Shown here one piece after another: positions 1-7,690 of a stretch of 64,000 nucleotides of DNA (positions within the stretch are counted from its first letter, which is position 1; each line of letters starts with the position of its first letter). The notes below the pieces were generated by a model that was given only the letters and a program-made list of their open reading frames with translations, had not been told where the DNA came from and did not search any database. Both the position numbers and the translations under genes were made by a program. The stretch is from UBA4479 sp963974935 (lineage in GTDB: Bacteria > Pseudomonadota > Alphaproteobacteria > Rhodospirillales > Casp-alpha2). The stretch is taken from contig CAXBEV010000007.1 in the NCBI GenBank assembly GCA_963974935.1, forward strand, positions 62,001 through 126,000. Direction: 5' to 3'.

Positions 1-2
1 AC

Positions 3-956
3 AATCTTTCGAGCATCGAGTTTCCGGCTGAGTTGTTAGACCGTGCAGATCGCCCAAAGGTTCTCGACCTCATGGACGGTGAAATGCAAGTGCTAGACAC
101 CCGACGCCAGAACTTGGACCGCCAGGACCGCATCCTCAAAGAACGCATCGCCCAACAAAACGCTGAAATCCGTGGCCTGCGGGCACGGCGCGGCGCACTC
201 GGCAAACGCCGCACATTATTAAAAGACGAGTTTGAAATGATGTCAGGGTTGCTGAAAGACGGCCTTGTTGCCCGCAACCGTGTTTTGAGCGTGGAGCGAA
301 AACTGGTCGACACAGAGGGCGACATCCAAGATCTTGCCGCAAAAATCGCCAAAGCCGGCGACGAGATTGCCAAGCTTGAGATGGAGCGCGTATTGTCCGG
401 CGAACGTCGCCAAGAAGAGGTTGCGCAGCAGCAACAAGACGTCAAAAAACAATTGGCCGAAGTTGATGAGCGTGTCCGTGCTGCTCAAGACATCTTGGAC
501 CGCACCATCGTCACCGCACCTGAAAACGGTGTTGTGACAGCGCTAAAACAGCACACACCCGGTGGCGTCGTGCAGGCCGGCGAGGCAATCTTGGACCTGG
601 TCCCAGACGGTGATCGATATGTCATCGATCTGCGCATCAACCCCAATGATATCGATACCGTCTATCCAGGCCAGCCCGCACGGGTCCGGCTAACGGCGCT
701 CAATGCGCGAAGCACGTCACCGATCATGGGCGCGGTTTCACAGATATCGGCGGACCGGCTGATCGATCCGGCGACGGGGGCTGGCTATTTCTCTGGCCGC
801 GTGATTCCGACCGACGGCACGTTCGGCCCCGGCGGCCCCGAGGTCGTCGCCGGCATGCAAGCGGAAGTGTTCTTAGTCACGGCGGAACGTTCCGTCCTCG
901 ATTACTTGCTGGCTCCCTTGACCCGCTCGCTCAATCGGGCTGGCAGAGAACTCTGA
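3..956 (+). CDS. HlyD-family type I secretion periplasmic adaptor (C-terminal part)
   Basis: The reading frame is open to the left edge, so the N-terminal membrane anchor lies outside the window; 317 residues are visible. They show a long charged coiled coil rich in Arg, Glu, Gln and Lys (about the first 165 visible residues), then a lipoyl/barrel-sandwich half-motif (TIVTAPENGVVTAL) and a beta-barrel domain with PNDIDTVYPGQPARVRL, ending in a short hydrophobic and basic tail (LLAPLTRSLNRAGREL). This is the usual C-terminal order of membrane-fusion proteins that link an inner-membrane ABC exporter to TolC. The exporter ATPase is presumably upstream. A TTG at 33 could be read as a start but is internal to the domain. 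The family call is firm; the substrate cannot be told. Confidence 0.85.
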   Translation, partial: NLSSIEFPAELLDRADRPKVLDLMDGEMQVLDTRRQNLDRQDRILKERIAQQNAEIRGLRARRGALGKRRTLLKDEFEMMSGLLKDGLVARNRVLSVERKLVDTEGDIQDLAAKIAKAGDEIAKLEMERVLSGERRQEEVAQQQQDVKKQLAEVDERVRAAQDILDRTIVTAPENGVVTALKQHTPGGVVQAGEAILDLVPDGDRYVIDLRINPNDIDTVYPGQPARVRLTALNARSTSPIMGAVSQISADRLIDPATGAGYFSGRVIPTDGTFGPGGPEVVAGMQAEVFLVTAERSVLDYLLAPLTRSLNRAGREL

Positions 957-998
957 CAAAAGCGCGCGTTCCCGTAGATCGAACCAAGATTTGGACGA

Positions 999-1562
999 TT
1001 AAGAGCCGAGCGGTTTTGGCGGGATGGATCGGAACATCCGGGGCGGCTGGGGACTCACGGGCTCTTCGGGCGCAGCGTCATCGGGCGCGCCTTCGGCGCC
1101 CGGAATCAGCGGCACATCGTCATTGTCTGCGACAGTCGTCGCTTTGTTTGCGTCCAGCAGTGGATCAACCTCGATCTCGGCGTCGCTGACGATATCGTCT
1201 TCTTCGCCAAGGGGCTCTAGATCGTTACGAGTCCACCAATACCAGAAGCCTTGCGAGCGCAGCCATTTTTCCAAGCGGTCCAAGTTGGACCATTCCCGTC
1301 CGGCACCGCGCGCCGAATAAATCCGTGCCAGCTGACCATCGACATAAACAAGCACGCCCCAGGTTTGTGGATTCTTCGCCTGATCGCCGAAGCCACCGCC
1401 CGCTTGCTCGCGCCATACTCGATACACAACCGCGTATTCCCCCAAGCTGCCAACGGCGCGCAGATATGCCAGATCCGCCTGCGTAATGGTCATGGTGACG
1501 CCCAGCGCGGCATCTTGCTGCGCAGCGTCTTGACCGTAGGGGGCTCCGACATCTTGGGTCAT
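999..1562 (-). CDS. Hypothetical protein with acidic, proline-rich C-terminus
   Basis: A 187-residue protein that I do not recognise. Residues about 24-105 look like one compact domain (TMTITQADLAYLRAVGSLGE, then WGVLVYVDGQLARIYSARGAGREWSNLDRLEKW and a Trp-rich FWYWWTRND). The rest is low-complexity, acidic and proline-rich (EEDDIVSDAEIEVD, PEEPVSPQPP) and probably disordered. No signal peptide or membrane segment is visible. The ATG at 1562 has an AAGGTG 10 nt upstream; an internal ATG at 1493 sits exactly where the folded part begins and is the main alternative start. It converges on the HlyD gene and is divergent from the VOC gene. Function unknown. Confidence 0.6.
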   Translation of the reverse strand: MTQDVGAPYGQDAAQQDAALGVTMTITQADLAYLRAVGSLGEYAVVYRVWREQAGGGFGDQAKNPQTWGVLVYVDGQLARIYSARGAGREWSNLDRLEKWLRSQGFWYWWTRNDLEPLGEEDDIVSDAEIEVDPLLDANKATTVADNDDVPLIPGAEGAPDDAAPEEPVSPQPPRMFRSIPPKPLGS

Positions 1563-1589
1563 ATTGTTTTGACACCTTGGTTCATGGTG

Positions 1590-1624
1590 TTGACAAATTC
1601 AAAAAAATGCTCTACATCATGTAG
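1590..1624 (+). promoter_or_regulatory. Possible promoter and 13-bp palindrome upstream of the VOC gene
   Basis: TTGACA at 1590-1595 is followed after 17 nt by TACATC at 1613-1618, a weak -10. The -10 lies inside a perfect palindrome, CTACATCATGTAG, at 1612-1624. The site is about 140 nt upstream of the VOC start. The sequence is seen directly; the regulatory role is inference. Confidence 0.3.
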
Positions 1625-1760
1625 CATGTTGTGAGGGGATTCGGCTAGCAATTTCGAAAGCCTAATCATGAAAGCCCTCCAACAACGAGATTTTTTACCG
1701 CTGGCGCGGGTGCTGTAAACGCCTGGGCCAAATTTTTCGAGGACACAGGAGACGATCACC

Positions 1761-2363
1761 ATGACCAAGAAAGCCGCCCCAAAACGCGTTGCGCCCGTAC
1801 CTAAAGGCTACCGCACCGTAACCCCGAGTCTTATCGTTCGTGGTGCCGATCTGGCACTCGACTTCTATGCACATGCCTTCGGTGCTGAAATTCTGTCGCG
1901 CATCTATGGCGACGACGGTCTGACCGTGCTGCATGCTGAAATGAAGATCGGCAACTCGCTGGTCCTCGTTGCCGACGAAATGCCTGCGTTTGGCATCTTC
2001 TCACCGTTCGCGTACGGCGGCTCGGCTGCTGCCCAGCACTTGTATCTTTCGAACGTCGACGAGACCTGGGCAAACGCCCTCGACGCCGGCTGCACCGTGC
2101 TGGTGCCACTTGCCGACACACAATACGGTGAACGCTTCGGCAAAGTCGTCGATCCGTTCGGCCACATCTGGTCGATGTCGAAGCGTATCCCTGCACCGAA
2201 AGCGGAAGACATTCGCGCCGCTGCAGACCAGGGTATTACGCAGCCTGAAGGCTTCTCGATCTACGAGCCGGGCGCAAATCGCACGGAAGCTAACTATCCG
2301 TTCTCTGAGCCCGCAGCCACCTCGGCCGTTGATGCAGATAAAGCGGAAAGCGAAGCCGCTTAA
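1761..2363 (+). CDS. VOC (glyoxalase/PhnB-like) family protein
   Basis: 200 residues. The N-terminal 150 residues form a PhnB-like vicinal-oxygen-chelate fold: TPSLIVRGADLALDFYAHAF opens the first beta-alpha-beta-beta unit, LHAEMKIGNSLVLVADE supplies the usual first metal ligand (His), and GERFGKVVDPFGHIWSMSKR carries the terminal Glu/His motif. Residues 150-200 are a low-complexity acidic tail, an extension beyond the domain. GGAG lies 9 nt before the ATG. Family members include glyoxalases, dioxygenases and resistance proteins, and many are only annotated as PhnB-like, so the substrate is open. It is separated from the next gene by a strong terminator, so it is probably its own transcript rather than part of the downstream block. 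Confidence 0.85.
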   Translation: MTKKAAPKRVAPVPKGYRTVTPSLIVRGADLALDFYAHAFGAEILSRIYGDDGLTVLHAEMKIGNSLVLVADEMPAFGIFSPFAYGGSAAAQHLYLSNVDETWANALDAGCTVLVPLADTQYGERFGKVVDPFGHIWSMSKRIPAPKAEDIRAAADQGITQPEGFSIYEPGANRTEANYPFSEPAATSAVDADKAESEAA

Positions 2364-2376
2364 ATCTAAGTGATCG

Positions 2377-2401
2377 GGGCGGCCACCCGGCCGCCCTTTT
2401 T
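2377..2401 (+). terminator. Rho-independent terminator after the VOC gene
   Basis: A perfect 8-bp GC stem (GGGCGGCC at 2377-2384, GGCCGCCC at 2389-2396) with a 4-nt loop is followed by five T (2397-2401). It lies 13 nt after the VOC stop codon and just upstream of the gabT-like gene. Confidence 0.88.
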
Positions 2402-2433
2402 ACCTCAGCACGACTTCTTTGGAGATTCCCGAG

Positions 2434-3738
2434 ATGACCGACAATAAAACCCTCAACGAACGCCGCGAAGCCGCCACGCCACGTGGCGTTGCAACGGCCA
2501 CGCAAATTTTTGCGGATCGCGCCGAAAACGCTGAACTCTGGGATGTCGAAGGCAAGCGTTATGTCGACTTTGCCGGTGGCATCGCTGTTCTGAACACCGG
2601 TCACCGCCATCCGACGGTCATCAAAGAAGTCGAAAAACAAATGGCCCGCTTTACGCACACCGCGTATCAGGTTGTGCCATACGAGCCATATGTGGAGTTG
2701 GCAGAAAAGCTAAACGCTTTAGCCCCTGGCGACACACCTAAAAAGACGCTGCTCGTCACCACCGGCGCCGAAGCTGTCGAAAACGCCATTAAAATCGCGC
2801 GCGCGCACACCAAGCGCCCAGGCGTGATCGCATTTTCCGGTGGCTTCCATGGCCGCACCATGATGACCATGGGCCTGACCGGTAAAGTCGACCCCTACAA
2901 GCGCGGCTTCGGTCCGATGCCTGCCGGCATCTATCACCTGCCGTTCCCGATGCCGATGCACGGCGTCAGCGTCCAAGACAGCATCGATGCCCTGCATCGC
3001 CTGTTCAAAGCAGACATCGAGCCTGAGCAAATTGCCGCGATCATCATTGAGCCCGTGCAAGGTGAAGGTGGTTTCTACATCGCGCCGAACGAACTGATCC
3101 ACGAACTCCGTGCGATCTGCGATCAACACGGCATCTGCCTGATCGCCGACGAAGTGCAGTCCGGCTTTGCCCGTACCGGTCGCTTGTTCGCGTCCGAATA
3201 TTGGGGCGTCGAACCCGACATGATCACGACCGCCAAATCGTTGGCCGGCGGCTTCCCGCTGGCAGGCGTCATCGGCAAGGCAGAGATCATGGACGCACCG
3301 GCCCCTGGCGGCTTAGGCGGCACCTATGGTGGCAGCCCGATTGGTTGTGCCGCCGCACTCGGTGTACTAAAAGCCATCGAAGAAGAAGGCCTGCTCGCAC
3401 GCTCCAACGCGATTGGCGAACGCATTTCCCAGCGCATTCGCCACATTGCGTCTCGTGGCGATGTGCACCCCATTGGCGACATTCGCAGCTTGGGCGCCAT
3501 GAACGCGTTCGAACTGGTCACCGCCACCGGCACCGACACACCGGATGCCGCCGCGACCAAAGCACTTTGCGCGAAGGCACTTAAGAACGGCCTGATTTTG
3601 CTGTCCTGTGGCGTATACGCTAACACGGTCAGGATCTTGGTGCCGTTAACCGCATCGGACGAACTTATCGACGAGGGCTTGGATATCCTTGAGCGCTCCC
3701 TCGCCGAGATTGCACAGACCCGCCAAGCAGCCGAATAA
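2434..3738 (+). CDS. gabT: GabT-like class III aminotransferase (4-aminobutyrate type)
   Basis: 434 residues, the usual GabT length. It is a PLP fold-type I, class III aminotransferase: GIAVLNTGHRHP near the N-terminus, TTGAEAVENAIKIAR at the PLP phosphate site, the FSGGFHGRT motif, IIEPVQGEGGF, ADEVQSGFARTGRLFA and the Schiff-base lysine in TTAKSLAGGFPL at residue 268, followed by GGTYGGSPIG. The ATG at 2434 has GGAG at 2421-2424; a TTG at 2419 is in frame but has no ribosome site. GabT enzymes move the terminal amino group of GABA or similar omega-amino acids to 2-oxoglutarate. Here it heads a run of same-strand genes for a nitrilase-type amidase, a basic-amino-acid decarboxylase and an ATP-grasp ligase, so the true substrate may be a diamine or an N-acylated diamine rather than GABA. 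The exact substrate is inference. Confidence 0.9.
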   Translation: MTDNKTLNERREAATPRGVATATQIFADRAENAELWDVEGKRYVDFAGGIAVLNTGHRHPTVIKEVEKQMARFTHTAYQVVPYEPYVELAEKLNALAPGDTPKKTLLVTTGAEAVENAIKIARAHTKRPGVIAFSGGFHGRTMMTMGLTGKVDPYKRGFGPMPAGIYHLPFPMPMHGVSVQDSIDALHRLFKADIEPEQIAAIIIEPVQGEGGFYIAPNELIHELRAICDQHGICLIADEVQSGFARTGRLFASEYWGVEPDMITTAKSLAGGFPLAGVIGKAEIMDAPAPGGLGGTYGGSPIGCAAALGVLKAIEEEGLLARSNAIGERISQRIRHIASRGDVHPIGDIRSLGAMNAFELVTATGTDTPDAAATKALCAKALKNGLILLSCGVYANTVRILVPLTASDELIDEGLDILERSLAEIAQTRQAAE

Positions 3739-3744
3739 CATCGC

Positions 3745-3771
3745 GGTGGCGTGTCCTTGGGGCACGCCACC
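3745..3771 (+). terminator. GC hairpin after the gabT-like gene
   Basis: GGTGGCGTG at 3745-3753 pairs perfectly with CACGCCACC at 3763-3771 around a 9-nt loop, 6 nt after the stop codon. No T-tract follows, so it may only attenuate or stabilise the mRNA rather than end it. Confidence 0.5.
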
Positions 3772-3863
3772 CGGTGCCCACCCTCAATCGGCTGACTTGA
3801 CGCATCATGCGCGGTGCTTACCATGAGCACCGCCTCATAATAATAACGAAAGGCGCTCATTTC

Positions 3864-4844
3864 ATGACACCATTCTCCATCGCTGGCGTGCAAATGCACG
3901 TTTCGGCCACCCACGAAAACGTCACCGCCATGTCGCATCGTATCGACAACGTGATGGTGCGTTTTCCTTGGGTGCAGATGATCGTCTTCAGCGAATTGGC
4001 GCCATATGGCCCGTTGCCCACCAATCACCCTGAAAGCACCGAAGGCGCGATTGAGGTCTTTCGCGAGGCCGCGCGCAGACACAACGTTTGGCTGTTGCCG
4101 GGTTCAATGTTCGAGCGTTCGGAACACGGTCTATACAACGTTGCCCACGTCTTCAATCCGGCTGGCGAAATTGTCGCCAGCTATGCCAAGATGTTTCCGT
4201 TCCGCCCGTACGAAGCGGGCGTTAACGGCGGCACAGAATTCTGCGTCTTTGACGTGCCGGCCATCGGTCGTTTCGGCGTATCGATCTGTTACGACATCTG
4301 GTTCCCGGAAACGACGCGCACGCTGACCGCGATGGGTGCCGAAGTTTTGTTGCACCCTGTGCTCACCGGCACCATCGACCGTGACATCGAATTGTCGATT
4401 GCGCGCTCCACAGCCGCGATGTTCCAGGTCTATATCTTCGACGTCAACGGCTTAGGCCCAGGAGGTTCCGGGCGCTCGTGCGTGATTGATCCTTCGGGCA
4501 CGAACCTGTATCAGGCCGCCGGCCAAGAAGAGATCATTCCGGTCGAAGTGGATATGGATTTGGTCCGCAGGCAACGCGCGACCGGCCTGCGCGGTCTTGG
4601 TCAGACATTGAAAAGCTTCCGTGATCGGGACGCCTATTTCGGCATTTACGATCCGACCTGCGCCGATAACCGCTACCTATACAGCCTAGGGCCCCTTGAA
4701 ATGCCGCACCAGGGATCACAAGATGGCATCGGGGTACTTCCACCGGTCGACGTAATCGGGCAGACAGACCCGGCCGCCGTGCCGCATGTCGAAGAACATC
4801 ACGTCGCAGAACTCGCTAAGGTTAAGAGCGCAAAAGACGCTTAA
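3864..4844 (+). CDS. Carbon-nitrogen hydrolase (nitrilase superfamily amidase)
   Basis: 326 residues. The Glu-Lys-Cys triad of the nitrilase superfamily is visible: Glu44 in FSELAPYG, Lys109 in SYAKMFPF and Cys142 in SICYDIWFPE. Members cleave amides, carbamoyl-amines or nitriles in the cytoplasm; N-carbamoylputrescine amidase and biotin-protein type amidases belong here. The SICYDIWFPE form points to an amidase rather than a nitrilase. The C-terminal 60 residues are an extension after the catalytic fold. GAAAGG lies 10 nt before the ATG at 3864; an upstream in-frame ATG at 3807 would add a 19-residue, histidine-containing leader with no homology feel. It lies 28 nt before the decarboxylase gene. 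I infer it removes an amide from the product or intermediate of the neighbouring enzymes. Confidence 0.87.
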   Translation: MTPFSIAGVQMHVSATHENVTAMSHRIDNVMVRFPWVQMIVFSELAPYGPLPTNHPESTEGAIEVFREAARRHNVWLLPGSMFERSEHGLYNVAHVFNPAGEIVASYAKMFPFRPYEAGVNGGTEFCVFDVPAIGRFGVSICYDIWFPETTRTLTAMGAEVLLHPVLTGTIDRDIELSIARSTAAMFQVYIFDVNGLGPGGSGRSCVIDPSGTNLYQAAGQEEIIPVEVDMDLVRRQRATGLRGLGQTLKSFRDRDAYFGIYDPTCADNRYLYSLGPLEMPHQGSQDGIGVLPPVDVIGQTDPAAVPHVEEHHVAELAKVKSAKDA

Positions 4845-4856
4845 AGTCATACTACA

Positions 4857-4874
4857 GGGAGATTAAAAATCATG
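4857..4874 (+). promoter_or_regulatory. Translation leader shared with the ATP-grasp gene
   Basis: GGGAGATTAAAAATCATG leads the decarboxylase start codon. The same leader, with one A fewer, precedes the ATP-grasp start at 7674-7690. It sets both starts and suggests matched translation of the two enzymes. Confidence 0.6.
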
Positions 4875-7613
4875 CCGAACGAGGCAAAAGATGCTCAACG
4901 CATATCGCTTGGGCGCTACTACAATGCGTCTCAATTCCGCGTCGATTCGTGGAATAAACTTAAGAACATAACTCTGCGGCTTGCTGAAGGGCGCGAACGT
5001 CCCGACGACATGGCGCAAGCCAAGGCGCTGTTGGATGAATTGGCACCGTTCGAGACGTACTGGGCATTTCCCGGTCATCACGACTTTCGTCAGCTCTATC
5101 ACCTGATCGAAGCACGTGACATTACGCACCTAACACGCGCAGTGTCGGGCATCGTCGGCGCGCTGATGAGCAACTCATACCGCCGCAAGCACATTAATCT
5201 GGGCCTGCACGGAGAGGAAGGTGACGACGGCGACGATGAATCGGAAACCGCCGAAGAAAAAGTGCGTCGCCGCCCATACTTTGAAGTTCTGTTCGTCGAC
5301 GACATCCCCCAAGCGTTGCAACGCCAGCAGCGCGATGGCTTGGTCGGCATGCGGCGCGAAGAAGACCCGTTCACTTACGAACCGGTTTATGTGCCGAGCT
5401 TCGAAGACGCCATCATTGCCGTGCTGTTCAACCACAACATCCAGTCCGTGGTCATCCGCTTTGGCTTTAAGTTCAAATCGAAAAACGAGCTTTCGGTGCT
5501 GAACCGTTATCTGAAGATGGCACACATTGACAACGCCGATAGCCTAGAGCCGCAAGATTACGGCATGGCCCTTGCCGATGTGATTTCCCGCGTCCGCCCG
5601 GAACTTGATCTATATTTGGTCACCGATCAGTCGGTCGAAGAGGTCGCCGGCCAAGTCGGCGATGCATGTCGGCGTGTCTTCTACAACCAAGAAGACTTTA
5701 TGGAACTGCATTTGAACATCCTTCGCGGTGTTGATGCGCGTTATGACACCCCATTCTTTACGGCGCTGCGTCATTACGCAAAACAGCCGACCGGTGTGTT
5801 CCATGCGTTGCCGATTTCGCGCGGCAAGTCGATTACAAAATCGAACTGGATTCGCGACATGGGCGAGTTCTATGGCATGAATATCTTCCTAGCCGAAACG
5901 TCTGCGACGTCTGGCGGCTTGGACTCGCTGTTGGAACCGCACGGCCCGCTGAAGAAAGCGCAAGAGCTGTCGGCGCGTGCGTTCGGGTCACGCAAAACGT
6001 TCTTTTCCACCAACGGCACGTCGACATGTAACAAGATCGTCGTGCAATCATTGGTGCGTCCGGGCGATATCGTCCTGGTTGATCGTGACTGCCACAAATC
6101 GCACCACTACGGCATGGTGTTGGCAGGCGCAGAGGTGATTTACCTCGATAGCTATCCGCTCAGCGAATATTCCATGTACGGCGCCGTGCCGTTGCGTGAA
6201 ATCAAGCACATGCTGTTAAAGCTAAAAGCGGCCGGCAAACTCGACAAAGTCCGCATGCTGTTGTTGACCAACTGCACCTTCGACGGCCTCGTTTATAACG
6301 TCGAGCGGGTGATGGAAGAATGCTTGGCGATCAAGCCTGATCTGGTGTTCCTTTGGGACGAAGCTTGGTTCGGCTTTGCTCGCTTTGGGCCGACATATCG
6401 TCAACGCACCGGCATGTATCAGGCAAGCAATATGCGCGAGAAATTCCGCTCGGAAGAATTCAAAGCGGCGTATGATGCGCAACAAGAAGAAGTCGAAGCC
6501 GCAAACGGCGACATGGAAACGTTGCTGGATATGCGCCTGATTCCAAACCCTGAAACGTCCCGTGTACGTGTGTACTCCACCCAATCGACACACAAGACCC
6601 TGACGGCACTGCGCCAAGGGTCGATGATCCATGTGCACGATCAGGACTTCTCATCGTTGGTCGAAGAGCCCTTCCACGAAGCGTTCATGACCCACACGTC
6701 GACGTCGCCGAACTACCAAATCTTGGCGTCCTTGGATGTCGGGCGGCGACAGGTCGAACTCGAAGGCTTCGAGCTTGTGCAAAAGCAGGTCGAAATGGCG
6801 ATGGTGTTGCGTCAGAAAATTCGCATGCACCCATTGCTGCAGAAGTACTTCAAGATCCTCACCGTCGGCGACATGATCCCGGAACAATACCGACAGTCCG
6901 GTATTCAGAACTATTACGACCCGGACAAAGGTTGGAATGACATCTGGGAAGCCTGGGCGTCGGACGAGTTTGCCTTGGATGCAACGCGGGTCACACTTTT
7001 AGTCGGCGGCACCGGATTAGATGGTGACACCTTCAAGAACGACGAGTTGATGGATAAGTACGGCATCCAAATCAACAAGACGTCGCGTAACACGGTGTTG
7101 TTCATGACCAACATCGGCACCACACGATCTTCGATTGCGTATCTGATCGAAGTTCTGGTGAAGATTGCCCACGAATTGGACGAGCGTCTCGAAGACATGA
7201 ACTCGGCAGAACATCGGGTGCACGACAAAAAGATCGATTCACTGTTGAACGATTTACCGCCACTACCTGACTTCTCACGCTTCCACGACGCGTTTAAACC
7301 GGACCCGAAAGGCAGCACGCCCGAAGGTCTGATGCGCGATGCGTTCTTCTTATCCTATGACCAAAACGCCTGCGAATACCTTAGCATGGAAGATGGCTCA
7401 TTGGACGCTGCGATGAGCAGCGGGCGCGAAGTGGTATCGTCTACGTTCATCATCCCCTACCCGCCCGGCTTTCCGATCTTGGTGCCAGGACAGGTTGTGA
7501 GTGATGAAATCATCGGCTTCTTCCGTAAGCTCGATGTGAAGGAAATCCACGGTTACCGCCCGGATTTGGGCCTACGGGTCTTTACCGAGGAAGCGCTTAA
7601 AGCACGTCTATAA
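4872..7613 (+). CDS. Orn/Lys/Arg-type PLP decarboxylase, unusually long
   Basis: 913 residues, against roughly 710-760 for bacterial inducible lysine, ornithine and arginine decarboxylases. Domains: about 110 N-terminal residues unlike the classic proteins, an acidic insert (EEGDDGDDESETAEE near residue 120), a receiver-like wing domain about 134-290 (YFEVLFVDDIP), the PLP domain from about 300, and the small C-terminal domain. The PLP domain has FSTNGTSTCNKIVV, DRDCHKSHHYG, FLWDEAWFGFA and the Schiff-base lysine at 575 in STQSTHKTLTALRQGS. The C-terminus has the typical IIPYPPGFPILVPGQ. The family removes the alpha-carboxyl of a basic amino acid to give a diamine (or agmatine). Which amino acid cannot be read from the sequence. 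It shares its leader sequence with the next gene, and the two are very likely co-expressed. Confidence 0.9.
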   Translation: MPNEAKDAQRISLGRYYNASQFRVDSWNKLKNITLRLAEGRERPDDMAQAKALLDELAPFETYWAFPGHHDFRQLYHLIEARDITHLTRAVSGIVGALMSNSYRRKHINLGLHGEEGDDGDDESETAEEKVRRRPYFEVLFVDDIPQALQRQQRDGLVGMRREEDPFTYEPVYVPSFEDAIIAVLFNHNIQSVVIRFGFKFKSKNELSVLNRYLKMAHIDNADSLEPQDYGMALADVISRVRPELDLYLVTDQSVEEVAGQVGDACRRVFYNQEDFMELHLNILRGVDARYDTPFFTALRHYAKQPTGVFHALPISRGKSITKSNWIRDMGEFYGMNIFLAETSATSGGLDSLLEPHGPLKKAQELSARAFGSRKTFFSTNGTSTCNKIVVQSLVRPGDIVLVDRDCHKSHHYGMVLAGAEVIYLDSYPLSEYSMYGAVPLREIKHMLLKLKAAGKLDKVRMLLLTNCTFDGLVYNVERVMEECLAIKPDLVFLWDEAWFGFARFGPTYRQRTGMYQASNMREKFRSEEFKAAYDAQQEEVEAANGDMETLLDMRLIPNPETSRVRVYSTQSTHKTLTALRQGSMIHVHDQDFSSLVEEPFHEAFMTHTSTSPNYQILASLDVGRRQVELEGFELVQKQVEMAMVLRQKIRMHPLLQKYFKILTVGDMIPEQYRQSGIQNYYDPDKGWNDIWEAWASDEFALDATRVTLLVGGTGLDGDTFKNDELMDKYGIQINKTSRNTVLFMTNIGTTRSSIAYLIEVLVKIAHELDERLEDMNSAEHRVHDKKIDSLLNDLPPLPDFSRFHDAFKPDPKGSTPEGLMRDAFFLSYDQNACEYLSMEDGSLDAAMSSGREVVSSTFIIPYPPGFPILVPGQVVSDEIIGFFRKLDVKEIHGYRPDLGLRVFTEEALKARL

Positions 7614-7673
7614 ATCAAAACCATCATAGATTTCCGCGCGATCACAAAAGATTGCCGGTGTTAAAAACAAATA

Positions 7674-7690
7674 GGGAGATTAAAATCATG
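7674..7690 (+). promoter_or_regulatory. Translation leader of the ATP-grasp gene
   Basis: GGGAGATTAAAATCATG is almost identical to the leader at 4857-4874. It places the start at the ATG at 7688 rather than the in-frame TTG at 7652. Confidence 0.6.

Noticed and set aside
7652..7690. A separate histone-like protein gene for the lysine-rich segment
   Set aside because: The frame runs unbroken into the ATP-grasp domain, with one leader and no stop or second start with a ribosome site.
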